A stretch of 64,000 nt of DNA from NCBI GenBank assembly GCA_900095095.1, contig FMBT01000344.1:186001-250000 (forward strand). The letters run 5' to 3'. Below the pieces are notes generated by a model. It was not told the origin of the DNA, searched no databases, and was given only the letters and a program-made list of their open reading frames with translations. Source of the DNA: Fragilariopsis cylindrus CCMP1102. Lineage: Eukaryota > Bacillariophyta > Bacillariophyceae > Bacillariales > Bacillariaceae. The translations under genes and the position numbers were made by a program. Positions 31,753-42,630 of this stretch are shown piece by piece (position 1 is the first letter of the stretch; each line of letters starts with the position of its first letter).

Positions 31753-33416
31753 CTATATAGATCCTACGTTGTTTGAATTATTGATTAAAACGACTTTCCC
31801 AGCTGTCTTTCCTCCTTTTAACTTTTCCATTGCATCTACGGCCTCGTTCCGAAAATCAAATGTGTCTCCTATAAGAGGTGGAGATACTAGATCTAAAGTC
31901 ATATCCTCATCGATGTTACTATTAATATCTTCAGTAACAGGAGCATTCACATTTCGACCACTCAAGCAGGAAATACATTCATTTAATTCTTTCCGTAGTT
32001 GTATTGTTCGTTCGGTCAAGAAAATCAAATTAAATCCAGATAGTCGTATATTACGTGATACTGGATCGCCAGGATCAATCTTTGGTCTTGTAAATATCGA
32101 TAAATCAAACGGATTATATTGAATCCACCCCGTCCAGGTGTTGAATATGACGACGAACCAAATGTTACATTGACCACCATCATTTAATGAATCAAAACTT
32201 GAACGGAAGTATTCTCCTCCAAGTGATTCCATTACAATATCAGCACCGTATCCACGTTTCGACATTTCTAGTAAATCTAAAGAGCATCATCATCATCATC
32301 GCAGGCACGGAGAGGAGGAGGAGTATGTGTGACGTTAGCAGTTGTTGTTGCTGTTGTTGAAGAATGCATTTCTTTTAATTTTTGTGCTAATCTGTATCTA
32401 AAATCTCGTTCTTTTCCACGGATCATAACAGTAGAATCTGATGATATATGTTTGATTCGATTGTAAAAGAACTGTTCCTTGTTTTTATCACCAATGATTC
32501 CAAGTACTATCGCCCCACGACGAGCTGCAATTTCACTAGCCCATAATCCTACTCCTCCAGCAGCACTATGTACAATAACTATAAATGGTCTATCATTAGT
32601 GTTATTGGTATTCTCCGTACTCGTAAGTAGTGGCATACGACCAATTTCAACAAGACCATGCCATGCTGTTAGTGCTTGTACAATGAAGCCTGCACCCTGT
32701 GCATAGCTCCAATGATCAGGTAAAGGAAGTAAATATGTAGGTGGGACACTAACAATGTCCGCATATGCACCAAATCTTGTGAAACCACATACACGATCAT
32801 ATCTTTGATACGTCCCCGTTGGATCAGTAATGATTGTACCTGAAAATTCCAAACCTGGAATAAAACTACTATCATTACTGTTGCCTTTGTCGTTATTGTT
32901 GTTATCCCGTTTTTGTTTTTGTTGTTGTCTTGCAATATTAGCAGCAGAGTAAAGTCCTAATACAGTGAATATATCTGCGAAATTCAACCCTATTGCTTTC
33001 GTTGCGATCTTTACATTGTCATCATCATTCTCATCATTATTATCACCATCATTCTTTTGATTAACGTTAAAAGCTTTACGTGCAGTAGTTTGATGTTGCT
33101 TGAGAAGTTTCAATCGATCTAATCGTCCAAACTTGATCCCTTCCGGAATCATCCAAGCTTTTGGTGGTTCTGCTGCTGGTAGTAGTACGTCACAGTCTTG
33201 TTCGATATCAGTATCAATAATACCATTTGCTTTTGCTTTTGCTTTCGCTGTCGACAGTCCTAATATTGATAAGTTGGATGGCGCGAATGCATCTGAGTAT
33301 TCAAATATGGGTGGTATTAGAATGGAGTACGTGTATGTGTAGTAGCAACAAACTGTTGCTAGTATCCTGACTACTACACGTATGAACTTTGTGTGGTTTT
33401 GTCGTTCGTTTGCCAT
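31753..33416 (-). CDS. Plastid-type MDR oxidoreductase (quinone oxidoreductase-like)
   Basis: Medium-chain dehydrogenase/reductase of the quinone-reductase branch, NAD(P)H-dependent and zinc-free. ATG at 33416 gives MANERQNHTK, a hydrophobic stretch (VVVRILATVCCYYTYTYSIL) and SDAFAPSN, close to the ideal ASAFAP plastid motif. Domain marks are IGLNFADIFTVLGLYS, FIPGLEFSGTI, DRVCGFTRFGAYADIV, GFIVQALTAWHGLVEIG, the nucleotide motif VHSAAGGVGLWASEIAA and, in the second part, GADIVMESLGGEYF. Asn/Asp inserts enlarge it. The frame changes at about 32266-32280 beside a (GAT)n tract; one missing T (CTCTTTA to CTCTTTTA) gives DDALLDLLEMSKRGYGAD. A 32-nt GT-AG intron fits the frame but is very short. 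The in-frame TTG further upstream (33527) is not used as start. It is head to head with the aldo/keto reductase at 33788. Confidence 0.83.
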
Positions 33417-33787
33417 GGTCTTGTGTTGATTTAATTGTGCGATTGTGCTGCGTGTGGTACTGAACACTGTACGCTGTACACTGCATATATGCGTATTAAT
33501 GTTGGATTGATGGATGATGGATGTCAAGATCTTTCCATCGAATCTTTTTGTGTCAGTTCAATTCGAACCGATCTTAAAATGAAATAATTCGTCCGTCCGT
33601 CAACCAAAGTGTGATCGATGACTCAAGTGTTGAGAGGATTGAAGGATCGATTATTGTTGCTGATTCACAAAGCGCATCCGATATACGAATAATCATTTCA
33701 ACTCATCATCAATAACGAACACTTACTGTCTACCACAATCTATTCCGACTTCTTCACGTAGAGTATCATACATAGAGTACTTGTAGC
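33417..33787. promoter_or_regulatory. Bidirectional promoter region between two plastid-type oxidoreductases
   Basis: 371 bases separate the ATGs of the MDR gene (-) and the aldo/keto reductase (+), so both promoters must lie here. I see no canonical TATA box or CRE palindrome; contains CCGTCCGTC and TGACTCA (about 33617). Co-regulation is inferred from spacing only. Confidence 0.45.
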
Positions 33788-35089
33788 ATGACTATTTACT
33801 TTCGCGATGTTCTGTCATTTTTACTCCTACTCACTGTTGTAACTCGACAAGGAGGAGCGCTACGATCCGGCGATCACAGAACGTCATCAATCGGCAGGAA
33901 TGCGAAAGTTGTTACTCCCAAAAATCGTAGAGATTTTCTCCGTGATGTCACAGCAACTACGGCTGCGGTAATAGCGACGACAACTGGTACTAGACCACCC
34001 GCTGCTGGAGCTGTTAGTCCAATAGCAGCTGATGCTGCTGTCGCCGCAATGAAATTCCGAACGTCCCTACCACCAATAGGATTAGGATGCTGGGCGTGGG
34101 GTGACGCCCTGTTTTGGGGGTACAATCCAAGTCAAGACAATGATCTAAACGAGGTTTTTGACTATGTGATTTCTCAGACATCATCAAAAGATGATTCTTC
34201 ATCGTCGTTACCATCGTCAGTCTTGTTCGATACTGCTGAACTGTATGGCCTCGGACGTTCGGAGAGTCTGATAGGTGATTTCGGAAAAAATCTTTCCAGT
34301 GAAACAAAGGATAAGATGGTTGTGGCGACCAAATTTGCTCCATTACCTTTTCGAACCAAACCAGAAAATGTCGTCAAGGCATGTGAAGGTTCCCTAAAAC
34401 GACTCGGTAACAATAGACCTATTGACTTGTATCAGATACATTTCCCTAATGTATACGCAAACGAAGAATATTGGGACGGCTTAGCACAAGCATATGAAAA
34501 GGGTATTGTTAGGAATGTTGGAGTTTCAAATTACGGCGTGGATGCACTTCGAGCATGTCATAGTGCATTGGCAAAACGTGGTATACCATTGGTTTCGAAT
34601 CAAATACAATACAATCTACTCTACCGCTTTCCGGAACAAAACGGACTATTACAAGCCTGCAAAGAATTGGACGTTCAAGTTCTTTCCTATAGTCCGATGG
34701 CGCTCGGTCTACTTGCTGGTAAGTACAGAACAGTTGATAGTTTACAGCAGATTGCTGGGCCCCGAAAGAAAATCTTTAAAGATACAGTTGAAGATCCAAA
34801 GTTTCAAAATTTGCTGGAAATTATGGAGCAAATTTCTTCTAACCATGGAGAGAAATCAAATATTGCTCAGGTAGCTATCAACTGGTGTCGTGCTAAAGGA
34901 ACAATCCCGATTCCTGGTGCTCGAAACTTACGTCAAGTAAAGTCTAACTATGCAGCACTTAATTGGAAATTAAGCACTGAAGATATTGCTCTTTTGGATG
35001 AAGCAGCTTCATTTTCCTATATTTCACCAGACACTGCTCCATTCCCTCGTAAAGACAAGGATACAGGTTTGGTCATGTTTGACTCATAA
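33788..35089 (+). CDS. Aldo/keto reductase with plastid/lumen-type presequence
   Basis: 433 aa, uninterrupted. NADPH-dependent AKR fold: PPIGLGCWAWGD at the start of the barrel, catalytic Asp and Tyr in LFDTAELYGLGRSE, Lys in VVATKFAPLPFR, His in DLYQIHFPNVY, then VSNYGVDALR, QIQYNLLYR, VLSYSPMALGLLAGKY and the cofactor-binding IPIPGARNLRQVKSN. All four tetrad residues are present. The N terminus has a signal peptide (FLLLLTVVTRQGGA) and a second, twin-arginine-type segment (NRRDFLRDVTATTAAVIATT), suggesting passage into the plastid and perhaps the thylakoid lumen. Related plant plastid AKRs detoxify reactive carbonyls or reduce sugar aldehydes; substrate here is unknown. Shares its upstream region with the MDR gene. 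Confidence 0.87.
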   Translation: MTIYFRDVLSFLLLLTVVTRQGGALRSGDHRTSSIGRNAKVVTPKNRRDFLRDVTATTAAVIATTTGTRPPAAGAVSPIAADAAVAAMKFRTSLPPIGLGCWAWGDALFWGYNPSQDNDLNEVFDYVISQTSSKDDSSSSLPSSVLFDTAELYGLGRSESLIGDFGKNLSSETKDKMVVATKFAPLPFRTKPENVVKACEGSLKRLGNNRPIDLYQIHFPNVYANEEYWDGLAQAYEKGIVRNVGVSNYGVDALRACHSALAKRGIPLVSNQIQYNLLYRFPEQNGLLQACKELDVQVLSYSPMALGLLAGKYRTVDSLQQIAGPRKKIFKDTVEDPKFQNLLEIMEQISSNHGEKSNIAQVAINWCRAKGTIPIPGARNLRQVKSNYAALNWKLSTEDIALLDEAASFSYISPDTAPFPRKDKDTGLVMFDS

Positions 35090-37490
35090 TAATAATAATC
35101 AATAATTACTGTACAAAAGATATGATAGACTATAGTAACAATAATACCACAATACACTAACCTCAACTTTTTCAACCTTATAGATGGCTAGATAGATAAC
35201 AGGTAAATATATAACTAGTTAGCATAAAAATAAAGTCTACCGAAAAATTTCAACGCTTTGATAGTAAGACTACTTTGTAAACTAGATTTGGCAGATGCCT
35301 ACATATTTAGAGCAAAGTTATTTTTTCTAATATCACAAACAAAACTTGTATTCACTCCAGAAGGAGTGAGATGAAGCGAGAGTGATCTAAAAATAGAAGA
35401 AAGACAAAGTTTCAAGTCAAAATTAGTGCTATTTTGAACAGATCCGTAAATATTTTACTGCGGCTGGTTCTAACCTGATATATTTTAAGCTATTGCACCA
35501 GGCACAGCAGCACGAGGAAATGCACCATCAGTGAGCTCAGAGGCTGCCAAACATTGGTTGAGGTGCCAATGTTGGAATAGTATAAGATATATATTTGGGG
35601 ATTCTCTTATTCCAGTGTTGTCTGAAAGGCTCTGAACACACCATTGTAATCACTATAAATGTAGTCTAATTTGCTTTTAACTTGTTCCTTATCTTAAAGT
35701 ATGGTTAATATTAGTACACTGGTACAGATCTAGATCCTGGTTACTGTCCTGGGTTACTAATAGATTGAAACTCAACGCTTCAGGCATATTCGATCAACTC
35801 GATTAGCTCATTTAACTATATATAGCTTGTTATTTAAAAGCTGCAGCTTTGCTCCTCGACTTCTTAGAGAGAAGAAAAGTCAACAATCTACCCGCCTAGT
35901 ATTCTATATTAATTGTGTTTACTTTGGTACATCCCCGAATCTGTCATCAATCATTTGTGGCTCTACTTCCATTACTGTCTTTGCTCTACTTGTAGATCTC
36001 TTTTTTCCCATTTTCATGTACATTTTCGATATTATATTATTATTCATTTTGTACTTTGTTTTTGTTGCCTGTATAACTCTGCTTGATGATCTTTTCCTTT
36101 TCATTTGTTTGAACACATTGGTGAGTGGATTATTATGCATTTTCTTCAGCGTTGCTTGCTTTCCTTTGTTTGTTTTCCTTGACACTGTAGTCTTTGCTGG
36201 CTTGTTTGCAGTGAAGTGTCTCCATATCGGTTTGCTGTTTTCTTTAGCAAGTTCTTTTACTCGTTTCATACTGTGATCAATGACTTCTCTCCATCTGTTT
36301 ATCCACTTTTTCAGTTGTTGGTTTGTATCTGCTAGTCTTGTTGCGAGTGGTTCATTATATATCTTTAATTCATCTTCTGGAAGTACCATTTCTTTCAGTG
36401 TATATAGATGATTGACTTAGCTCATTTAACTAACTTGATTAGTACTTGTGAATATGACTCAAACAAGTGTCAGCTGGCTGGGTCCCCAGACCAAAACAGG
36501 CCCATACTACTCCAGCACTTGATGTTCAATTTTCAAAGTACAAGCACTGTCCCCACTGGTAAAAGCCCAGGTGTAGTTGTATATCAGGCAAATAACTTTT
36601 CAACCAACCTCACAACCAGAATGTAATGGCAATCTACTCAAACCCAAAAGGAAAGCAGCACAGATAGTGTAGTAATAGACATAATCTAGATGGAGAGGAA
36701 AAGTGAGAAGATCAATCAATACATCCCTTCCTTAAGATGTCAATCAGTATCTAGCTAGAATCCCAGCTGTGTCTAGTATATCCCCTAATATGAAGGAGAT
36801 TGAATCCAGGATCACACAACAACATACATGGCATGTGTGTACAGTAGAACCATCTTTGTAGCAGAGGTGCCACATGTGTTTAAGATTAAGGTTCAGGTTG
36901 TTTTGGATGGCCTCCACGCGCAAGCATTAGCATTTGTCTCCACGCTAACTTGTGCTTTATGTTTTTGAATTGTCAACTGGACTCTGTCGCTGATACAATC
37001 AGTATAGTTGTAACAGAGAAATGGTTGTTACCTTTTCTTCTAGGAGCTGCTTCCTTTCCTTCCATTATGGAGATTATGGTGGAATTATGTTGACTAATCT
37101 TTTGAGTAGATCATGCAGTCATCTAATTTTCCATTCTACACGATTGATTCCTTCGCATCGATTCGCATTCTTTCTCTCGTCCCTTAATTAAAAGAGGTAA
37201 AGGATAGAAAAGGCGAAGAACTATTCAAATTAAAGCCTGTGCATGACATCAATTTAGATTTTTTTTCCTGCACTTCGACCGCTTACATAATTCCACGATT
37301 GAAATTGCACAGCTTTTATACACAGTAGTACACAAAAAGTACACACACAATAAACGACGACACACAAGGTAATGAGCTTCTCATAAATCAAATACTTTTC
37401 ACTTCACAACTTTTGATCGATCACTATCATAATACATAAAAGCAGTTCAAAAAATTAAACAAGACCAGCACATAATCAGGAAGAACGAAA
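35090..37490. other. Large intergenic region with a 614-base repeat-flanked segment
   Basis: AT-rich. One 156-codon ATG frame on the minus strand (35919-36389) lies in a segment bounded by the 15-base direct repeat TTAGCTCATTTAACT at 35803-35817 and 36417-36431. The rest (35090-35800 and 36432-37490) shows no gene; several short open frames have no supporting features. Confidence 0.5.
35919..36389 (-). CDS. Small basic hypothetical protein in a repeat-flanked segment
   Basis: 156 aa from an ATG at 36389. It begins MVLPEDELKIYNEPLATRL, has a helical, partly coiled stretch (DTNQQLKKWINRWREVID) and then a strongly basic tail (KRKRSSSRVIQATKTKYK, GKKRSTSRAKT). A TATATA lies about a dozen bases upstream. 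No family recognised. The basic second half would suit nucleic-acid binding. Flanking direct repeats raise the possibility that it is part of an inserted element. Existence as a real gene is uncertain. Confidence 0.35.
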   Translation of the reverse strand: MVLPEDELKIYNEPLATRLADTNQQLKKWINRWREVIDHSMKRVKELAKENSKPIWRHFTANKPAKTTVSRKTNKGKQATLKKMHNNPLTNVFKQMKRKRSSSRVIQATKTKYKMNNNIISKMYMKMGKKRSTSRAKTVMEVEPQMIDDRFGDVPK

Positions 37491-38928
37491 ATGACGGCTA
37501 CAGGCGAAGTGAGTTCGAATTCTGTTCGAGTGATAATTTTTGATAACATCATCATGTCGTCGTCAATATCTGTACTTTTATCACGAAGATCACAACGGTC
37601 GTCACTTTATAATCGAGAATTCACATCCACTCACTCACTCGCTCATCACTCATCACTATCCATTTTCCTTTGTATTCATACTATATTTCATATTATTACC
37701 GAATGATTATTTTATAGACCAAGTATAATAAAGGGAAGGAAGCCTTCGATGCTAGTGAATGGGAAAAGTCCGTCGAATTCTTGTCGGAAGCACTAAATGA
37801 GGGAGATATCTATACAATCTTTGCGACCCGTGCTCAAGCCAACATCAATCAAAATAAATGGAAGGACGCATTAAAGGATGCTCAAGCTATGACAGCAATC
37901 GAACCGAGTAAAAGTCGAGGTTATCTATTGCAAGCTAAGATATTACATACCCTTAACAAGTATGTTTCCGAGATGGAAGCCTATCAAGATGGACTTCATT
38001 CCGTTGATGCTGAAAAGACGACCATTATGATTTATTAGAACAAGGCCTACAGGATGCAAAAAAGATTGCAAAATCGATTCTAAATGATCCACGAATGATG
38101 GAATTATTTGTTTTGTTCGACAAGAATAACACGTCGACTGTTGATTTTAAGGATGTTGCAATCGGACTGTACCAGCTCACTGACAACATGCAGGATGCTC
38201 AACGACAGGCTGCGGTATTGTTGTTAATGATGGACAAAGATGATAAGCGGACATTAATATATGAAAAATTTGCGAAACTAATAATGGCAATGGCAGCAAT
38301 TTCTGGGATGGGGTTTGATGTTATGTTCGAAGAACTAAAGAACGCATTAAAGAGTGAAAAGCCTGTACCGGAAGAATTTTTAAATGAACTTAGTGTTACA
38401 CAACAAGAATTAGACGCTGCACGGAACAGCATCGAAAAAAAGGAGGTAGAAAAGAAAACATTAGATGCATTATCGTACAATCGAACATCAAAACTTTTTG
38501 AACAATGGGATACAGATAAAAGTGGAACAATTGATTTTCAGGAATTGTTGATAGGATTACGAAAATATCAACGGGCCGTTACGACCAATTCGTATACAAA
38601 TTCTACCAACAATGACGTCGAAAAGAATGCATTGATGGTAATGGGTCACGATGCTGATTCGAATCAAGAGTTAGACAAGGAAGAGTTTGCATATGCGATG
38701 TCACAGTATGCTGCTTTGATTCATGTTGACTTACATGAATTGATTGATTTTATGTGTGCGGTTGCATCACGATCCGAAGCCACAGAATACGAGGCTATGT
38801 ATTCTGATGCAACGTCAACAAATTACAGTTCGTGGACGAAACATAAACATCATCCATCTATTTCTGGTTTGGGTACTATTGTGGACATGTGCGAAGAAGG
38901 AGAAGAAGAGGAGGAAGAAGAAGAGTAA
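37491..38928 (+). CDS. TPR and EF-hand protein
   Basis: Exon 1 is 37491-37508 (MTATGE), the intron is GTGAGT...TTTATAG at 37509-37717, and exon 2 opens TKYNKGKEAFDASEWEKSVE, the start of a TPR. Two to three TPR units follow (ATRAQANINQNKWKDALKDA, GYLLQAKILHTLNKYVSEME). The C-terminal half has EF-hands: LFDKNNTSTVDFKDVAIGLY, LMMDKDDKRTLIYEKFAKLI, the best-conserved QWDTDKSGTIDFQELLIGL (DxDxSGxIxxxE) and HDADSNQELDKEEFAYAM, then an acidic tail. Frame changes near 38015-38040; one missing A in GAAAAGACG gives EKDDHYDLLEQGLQDAKK and keeps the protein open throughout. Probably a cytosolic Ca2+-sensing adaptor; partners unknown. Confidence 0.82.
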
Positions 38929-39573
38929 GATGAATATGATATAAAACACATATAGAAGACGTATCAAATGCAGGTGTAGATAAATAGATGGGTGGATTTT
39001 TGCGTTGCTTGGGTGATGCTGTCGAAAAGTATTTTGGGTTCGAAATGCCAATGGTGTGGTTTCTGAAAGATGAAAGGAATAGAACAATATTAAAAATTGA
39101 ATGATATAATAAATAAGTGGACAAATATTTCGATGATTTTGGAAATCATGTCTTGTCTACATCTAGGATATCATAGTCTACTATGCTAGAGCAGGCGTTG
39201 ACATTTATAGAATTGTATTGTGCAGGCGTTGATATTCTGTAGAATTGTATTGTGAGAGAAATTTTGTTTATCTTATATTGTTTTAAAATCAGTACTTTAG
39301 AACTTACATTAGTAATTATCGTGAGTAGTTGTGATAGACGCCCAAACGATATTGTACAACAACATATGGAAGATAAGTACATTCTTCCTAATTACAAATT
39401 ACGCATACTATTATCCAAACATCATGCACGAAATATCTGTATTGATTATGTATAGGATTAATCATCATGTGTCTGCTCAATACTAACATTTGATTTAAAT
39501 TTATAAAAAATAGAATTGAAGTATTCAATATTGTTATTATTTTTATTACTATAACTATATATCACTTTTACTA
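38929..39573. other. Convergent 3' intergenic region
   Basis: Contains a short direct repeat: GCAGGCGTTGA(C/T)AT...AGAATTGTATTGTG twice at about 39189-39255. No gene recognised. Confidence 0.5.
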
Positions 39574-40506
39574 TTATACAGCTTTACCAACGACAAAAAG
39601 GACTGCATAATCTAGTTTGCAGCATCCTTGAACAGATGGCATAATAGCACCTGGAGCGACCGGAAAATCCTTGGGATTGGCAGTTAAAGGAGAACCATCA
39701 TTATCCTTGTCATCTCCTGCTGCAGGTTGATATCGTGCCGATCGGCAGGGTAGATGTGTTACATCATATAAAGTACCTTCGTCTAGCTTCCAGTTACCCC
39801 CCTTATCAATCGTTAGTGTGGTTGTGACTAGCCGTCCGCCAGTTACCAGATATTTCCCTTCTACCAAAGGGAATTGAGGTGCTTCCATAATAAGTCCATG
39901 TTCTTCTAGCCACCAGTTCTGAGGATCAAACTTCCATCCTGCCGGTGCACGATATTGTTCACTACTACTTTGAACGATATCTTTTTTGTAATCCCTTAAC
40001 CATACCCCACGTGGACCAGGATCTTCGACCCATAATCCCCACTTTCCCTCCTCCGTTTGAGTACCTTCAGAAGCGTCAGGATTTCCTAAAGCGGCAATAA
40101 ACTGTGTTCGGGGTAATCTTTGGAAACCAGAAGGAGTGTATACATTAGTTTTAAAAAGGGAGTAAGCCGACACGCCTGAAGCTCCTATCAAACCGACACC
40201 AATAGAATTGTAAATCAAATCTCGACGAGCAATATCGACAGAGCCTTCATCATCGTCGTTGTTGTTCTCGTCATTGTTTTCATCGTCGTAGATATCTGGT
40301 ATTTTAGCCCAAAGTCCTAATGGTGCCTCGCTACTACTACTACTACTACTACTACTAGAGCCGACAAAATAACCACCAAGATGCACAGACCTACGAGCTA
40401 TCTCATTATGGACGAAAGAAGCCGTAAAGCCGAATGACAAACAGTAGGTAATAAGTGCCACCCACGACCGTCTCAGTAGTAATGATTGTTGATTGGTATT
40501 ATTCAT
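39574..40506 (-). CDS. Conserved plastid-type protein of unknown function
   Basis: 310 aa, uninterrupted. The N terminus has a hydrophobic signal (SWVALITYCLSFGF) then TASFVHN, an ASAF-type site, and a poly-Ser tract. RRDLIYNSIGVGLIGASGVSAYSLF reads as a twin-arginine-like lumen or membrane segment. The mature part is Trp/Gly-rich: WGLWVEDPGPRGVWLRDYKK, PAGWKFDPQNWWLEEHGLIM, GKYLVTGGRLVTTTLTIDK, GTLYDVTHLPCRSARY, and a C-terminal GCCKLDYAVLFVVGKAV. These blocks look well conserved and globular, but I cannot attach a family name. Plastid and possibly lumenal location is inferred from the presequence. Confidence 0.78.
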   Translation of the reverse strand: MNNTNQQSLLLRRSWVALITYCLSFGFTASFVHNEIARRSVHLGGYFVGSSSSSSSSSSEAPLGLWAKIPDIYDDENNDENNNDDDEGSVDIARRDLIYNSIGVGLIGASGVSAYSLFKTNVYTPSGFQRLPRTQFIAALGNPDASEGTQTEEGKWGLWVEDPGPRGVWLRDYKKDIVQSSSEQYRAPAGWKFDPQNWWLEEHGLIMEAPQFPLVEGKYLVTGGRLVTTTLTIDKGGNWKLDEGTLYDVTHLPCRSARYQPAAGDDKDNDGSPLTANPKDFPVAPGAIMPSVQGCCKLDYAVLFVVGKAV

Positions 40507-41047
40507 ATTCTTGTTCTGCTTTTTTACCTCGCCCTTCTTGTTTGTCGAAATGAACGAAGAGGTGACTATTTTTATTTCGCACGCTTTACGTCTTCGGTTG
40601 AAAGATTTGTAAAGAATAAGCTAGAAGTTATTTAAAGAATAGGCTAGAAGTTTTTATCTTCGATTTGTCTGCTCTTGCATGTCGCCAATGAATTTGTAAG
40701 AATGATAGGAGATAGATAACAAGATAACTTAATGCGTCAGCTTTGGTATGTTAGGCCTGAACTAATACTGCAGTGGTACGGTACATTGTATTAGTCCTAT
40801 TCCTAGGACGTATTTTATGCTCTATTTTGCATAATATCACACATGATGTACGACTATTGGCTCTTTAAGGTCGCGCGCCACTACATTTTACGACTTGGTT
40901 TGCGAATACGGTATGGTTGGAGTTAATCGAAAAGATATTTTTCCGCGAAGCATTTTTTCTTTTTTCAAAAAGTGTAAGCTTTATTTATTTTATTACACAG
41001 CACATCCTCATTCATCCAACATGTTGTACTGATGTAATAGTATAAAT
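40507..41047. other. Divergent intergenic region
   Basis: Promoter-type DNA between outward-reading genes. Contains a short repeat (AGAATA(A/G)GCTAGAAGTT twice near 40615-40650). Nothing else recognised. Confidence 0.5.
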
Positions 41048-42397
41048 ATGAAGCCAAGTTTAATAGAAAAGAAAGAAGCGACGACGAAGATGACTAATTG
41101 TTGTTTCAATTCGAGGATATGGACCATCTTCGTGTTTTCGCTTGTTTATAATAGTGTAGCAGTAACAGCAGTGTCGGCCGACGAAACAGAATACAAGTAC
41201 GATAATTTTGCTATTGCTGGTTATCTTCCTGATTACCGAATCAATTATTTTATGGATGAACAATTGGGCACCAATAGAAAGAAGGATAAAGTTACTGGAG
41301 ATGACAGCAAGTCACCTTCGTCATCGTCGATGACTGATTTGATCTTATTTTCACTCCAACCACATTCAAAGGGATTTTTTGGTTGTTGCTTACAAGATGA
41401 CCATTACGATCTAGTTGAGAAATTCGTCGCCAACAGCAACAACAACTACACATCATCATCGTCGATTCGTCGTGTTTGGGTAACGGTAGGAGGTGGTGGA
41501 AGGAGTGGAGCATTTCCGGAGATATGTGCCAAGAAAGAACTTAGGAATAGACTCATTCGATCCATCTTAAACCTAAGTGTCAAATATCCGTTCATAAAAG
41601 GAATCGATTTAGATTTTTTTAATCCTACTACCATTCAGGAACGTGATAATTCTATCCTCTTTCTTAATGAAGCCATACCCCAGTTGCACAAGGAAGGTAT
41701 TAAAGTTAGTTTAACCTTACATCCTCATCAAGGTAGGTTAATTCCGCCAACGGTATATCAACTTCTTGATCGTATACATTTGATGGCATATGACATGATC
41801 GGTAGTAGTGATGGTAGCAGTAGCAGTAGCGTAAGCAATTATCATGCCAGTCTTGATAAGGTTCGACAGACAATCGAAGAACTATTGCAACTGAACATTG
41901 GCCTTAAAAAGACCCCCCAAAAAATATTATTGGGAATTCCAGCATATTGTAGACATAATCGTGATCCCTCACAAGTGAAGACGTTTGGTGAAATTTACGA
42001 TGAAATTCGAATCGATAATAAAGATAATCCTAACGAAGAGAAGACTAAATTTCTGCTAGGAGATACATATAGTTCTATGTACTCTTGGAAAGGTTACGAA
42101 TGGGATTCTCCAAGCAGAATTAAAGCTAAGATTGATCTAGCAAAAGAAAATAATTTGGGGGGCATATTCTTCTGGGAAATCGGACAAGATAAATTCACAG
42201 ATGAGCATCCAAATGGTGTCTTGTTTATACTGCAGCTACTGCTGTGTCATCATCGCATGCAGAGAAAGCCTACGATGATAAAATTATGTCAGAACTATAA
42301 TGAAAGCTATATAATAACTATTTCTGAAATTGACAATTTACCAATAATCCTACTATTCAATACAACAATAAGTACTGCAGCAGCTTCTAATAAATAG
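41048..42397 (+). CDS. GH18 chitinase-like secreted protein lacking the catalytic Glu
   Basis: GH18 TIM barrel. The first ATG (41048) or the one at 41090 is possible; the latter puts the signal peptide (SRIWTIFVFSLVYNSVAVTA) at the terminus. Barrel marks are FAIAGYLPDYRINYF, TDLILFSLQPH, VWVTVGGGGRSGAFPEI, IKGIDLDFFNP, GIKVSLTLHP, DRIHLMAYDMIGSSD, KILLGIPAYCRH and LGGIFFWEIGQD. The catalytic box DxxDxDxE is present only as GIDLDFF: Phe replaces Glu, so hydrolysis is unlikely and a chitin-binding lectin-like role is suggested. Near 42225 the frame changes: one missing T (TTGTTTATAC) gives GVLFYTAATAVSSSHAEKAY and a stop near 42288, a better C terminus than the Met/Ile-rich tail running to 42397. 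Confidence 0.82.
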   Translation: MKPSLIEKKEATTKMTNCCFNSRIWTIFVFSLVYNSVAVTAVSADETEYKYDNFAIAGYLPDYRINYFMDEQLGTNRKKDKVTGDDSKSPSSSSMTDLILFSLQPHSKGFFGCCLQDDHYDLVEKFVANSNNNYTSSSSIRRVWVTVGGGGRSGAFPEICAKKELRNRLIRSILNLSVKYPFIKGIDLDFFNPTTIQERDNSILFLNEAIPQLHKEGIKVSLTLHPHQGRLIPPTVYQLLDRIHLMAYDMIGSSDGSSSSSVSNYHASLDKVRQTIEELLQLNIGLKKTPQKILLGIPAYCRHNRDPSQVKTFGEIYDEIRIDNKDNPNEEKTKFLLGDTYSSMYSWKGYEWDSPSRIKAKIDLAKENNLGGIFFWEIGQDKFTDEHPNGVLFILQLLLCHHRMQRKPTMIKLCQNYNESYIITISEIDNLPIILLFNTTISTAAASNK

Positions 42398-42630
42398 TGG
42401 ACGGATAATCCTTCCACATCGTGATCTTCTGCGATACTACTACTATTTCTACTATTGTTAGAGACACTGACTCTGAGAAAAATGATAGTCCGATAAGTCA
42501 GCTCTAAAACACTTTTTAAATATAGCTACTACTAGGTAACAAAGCTAAAGCTAAAGCTACAGTTTTAGTTGATGGCTGTTCGTTTGTCGTAGAATTGATA
42601 CTATCGTAAGCTTATAAAAGTACTTTTGGT
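42398..42630. other. Convergent 3' spacer
   Basis: Short 3' region with a small tandem AAAGCT repeat (AAAGCTAAAGCTAAAGCTAC, about 42541). Nothing else. Confidence 0.5.
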
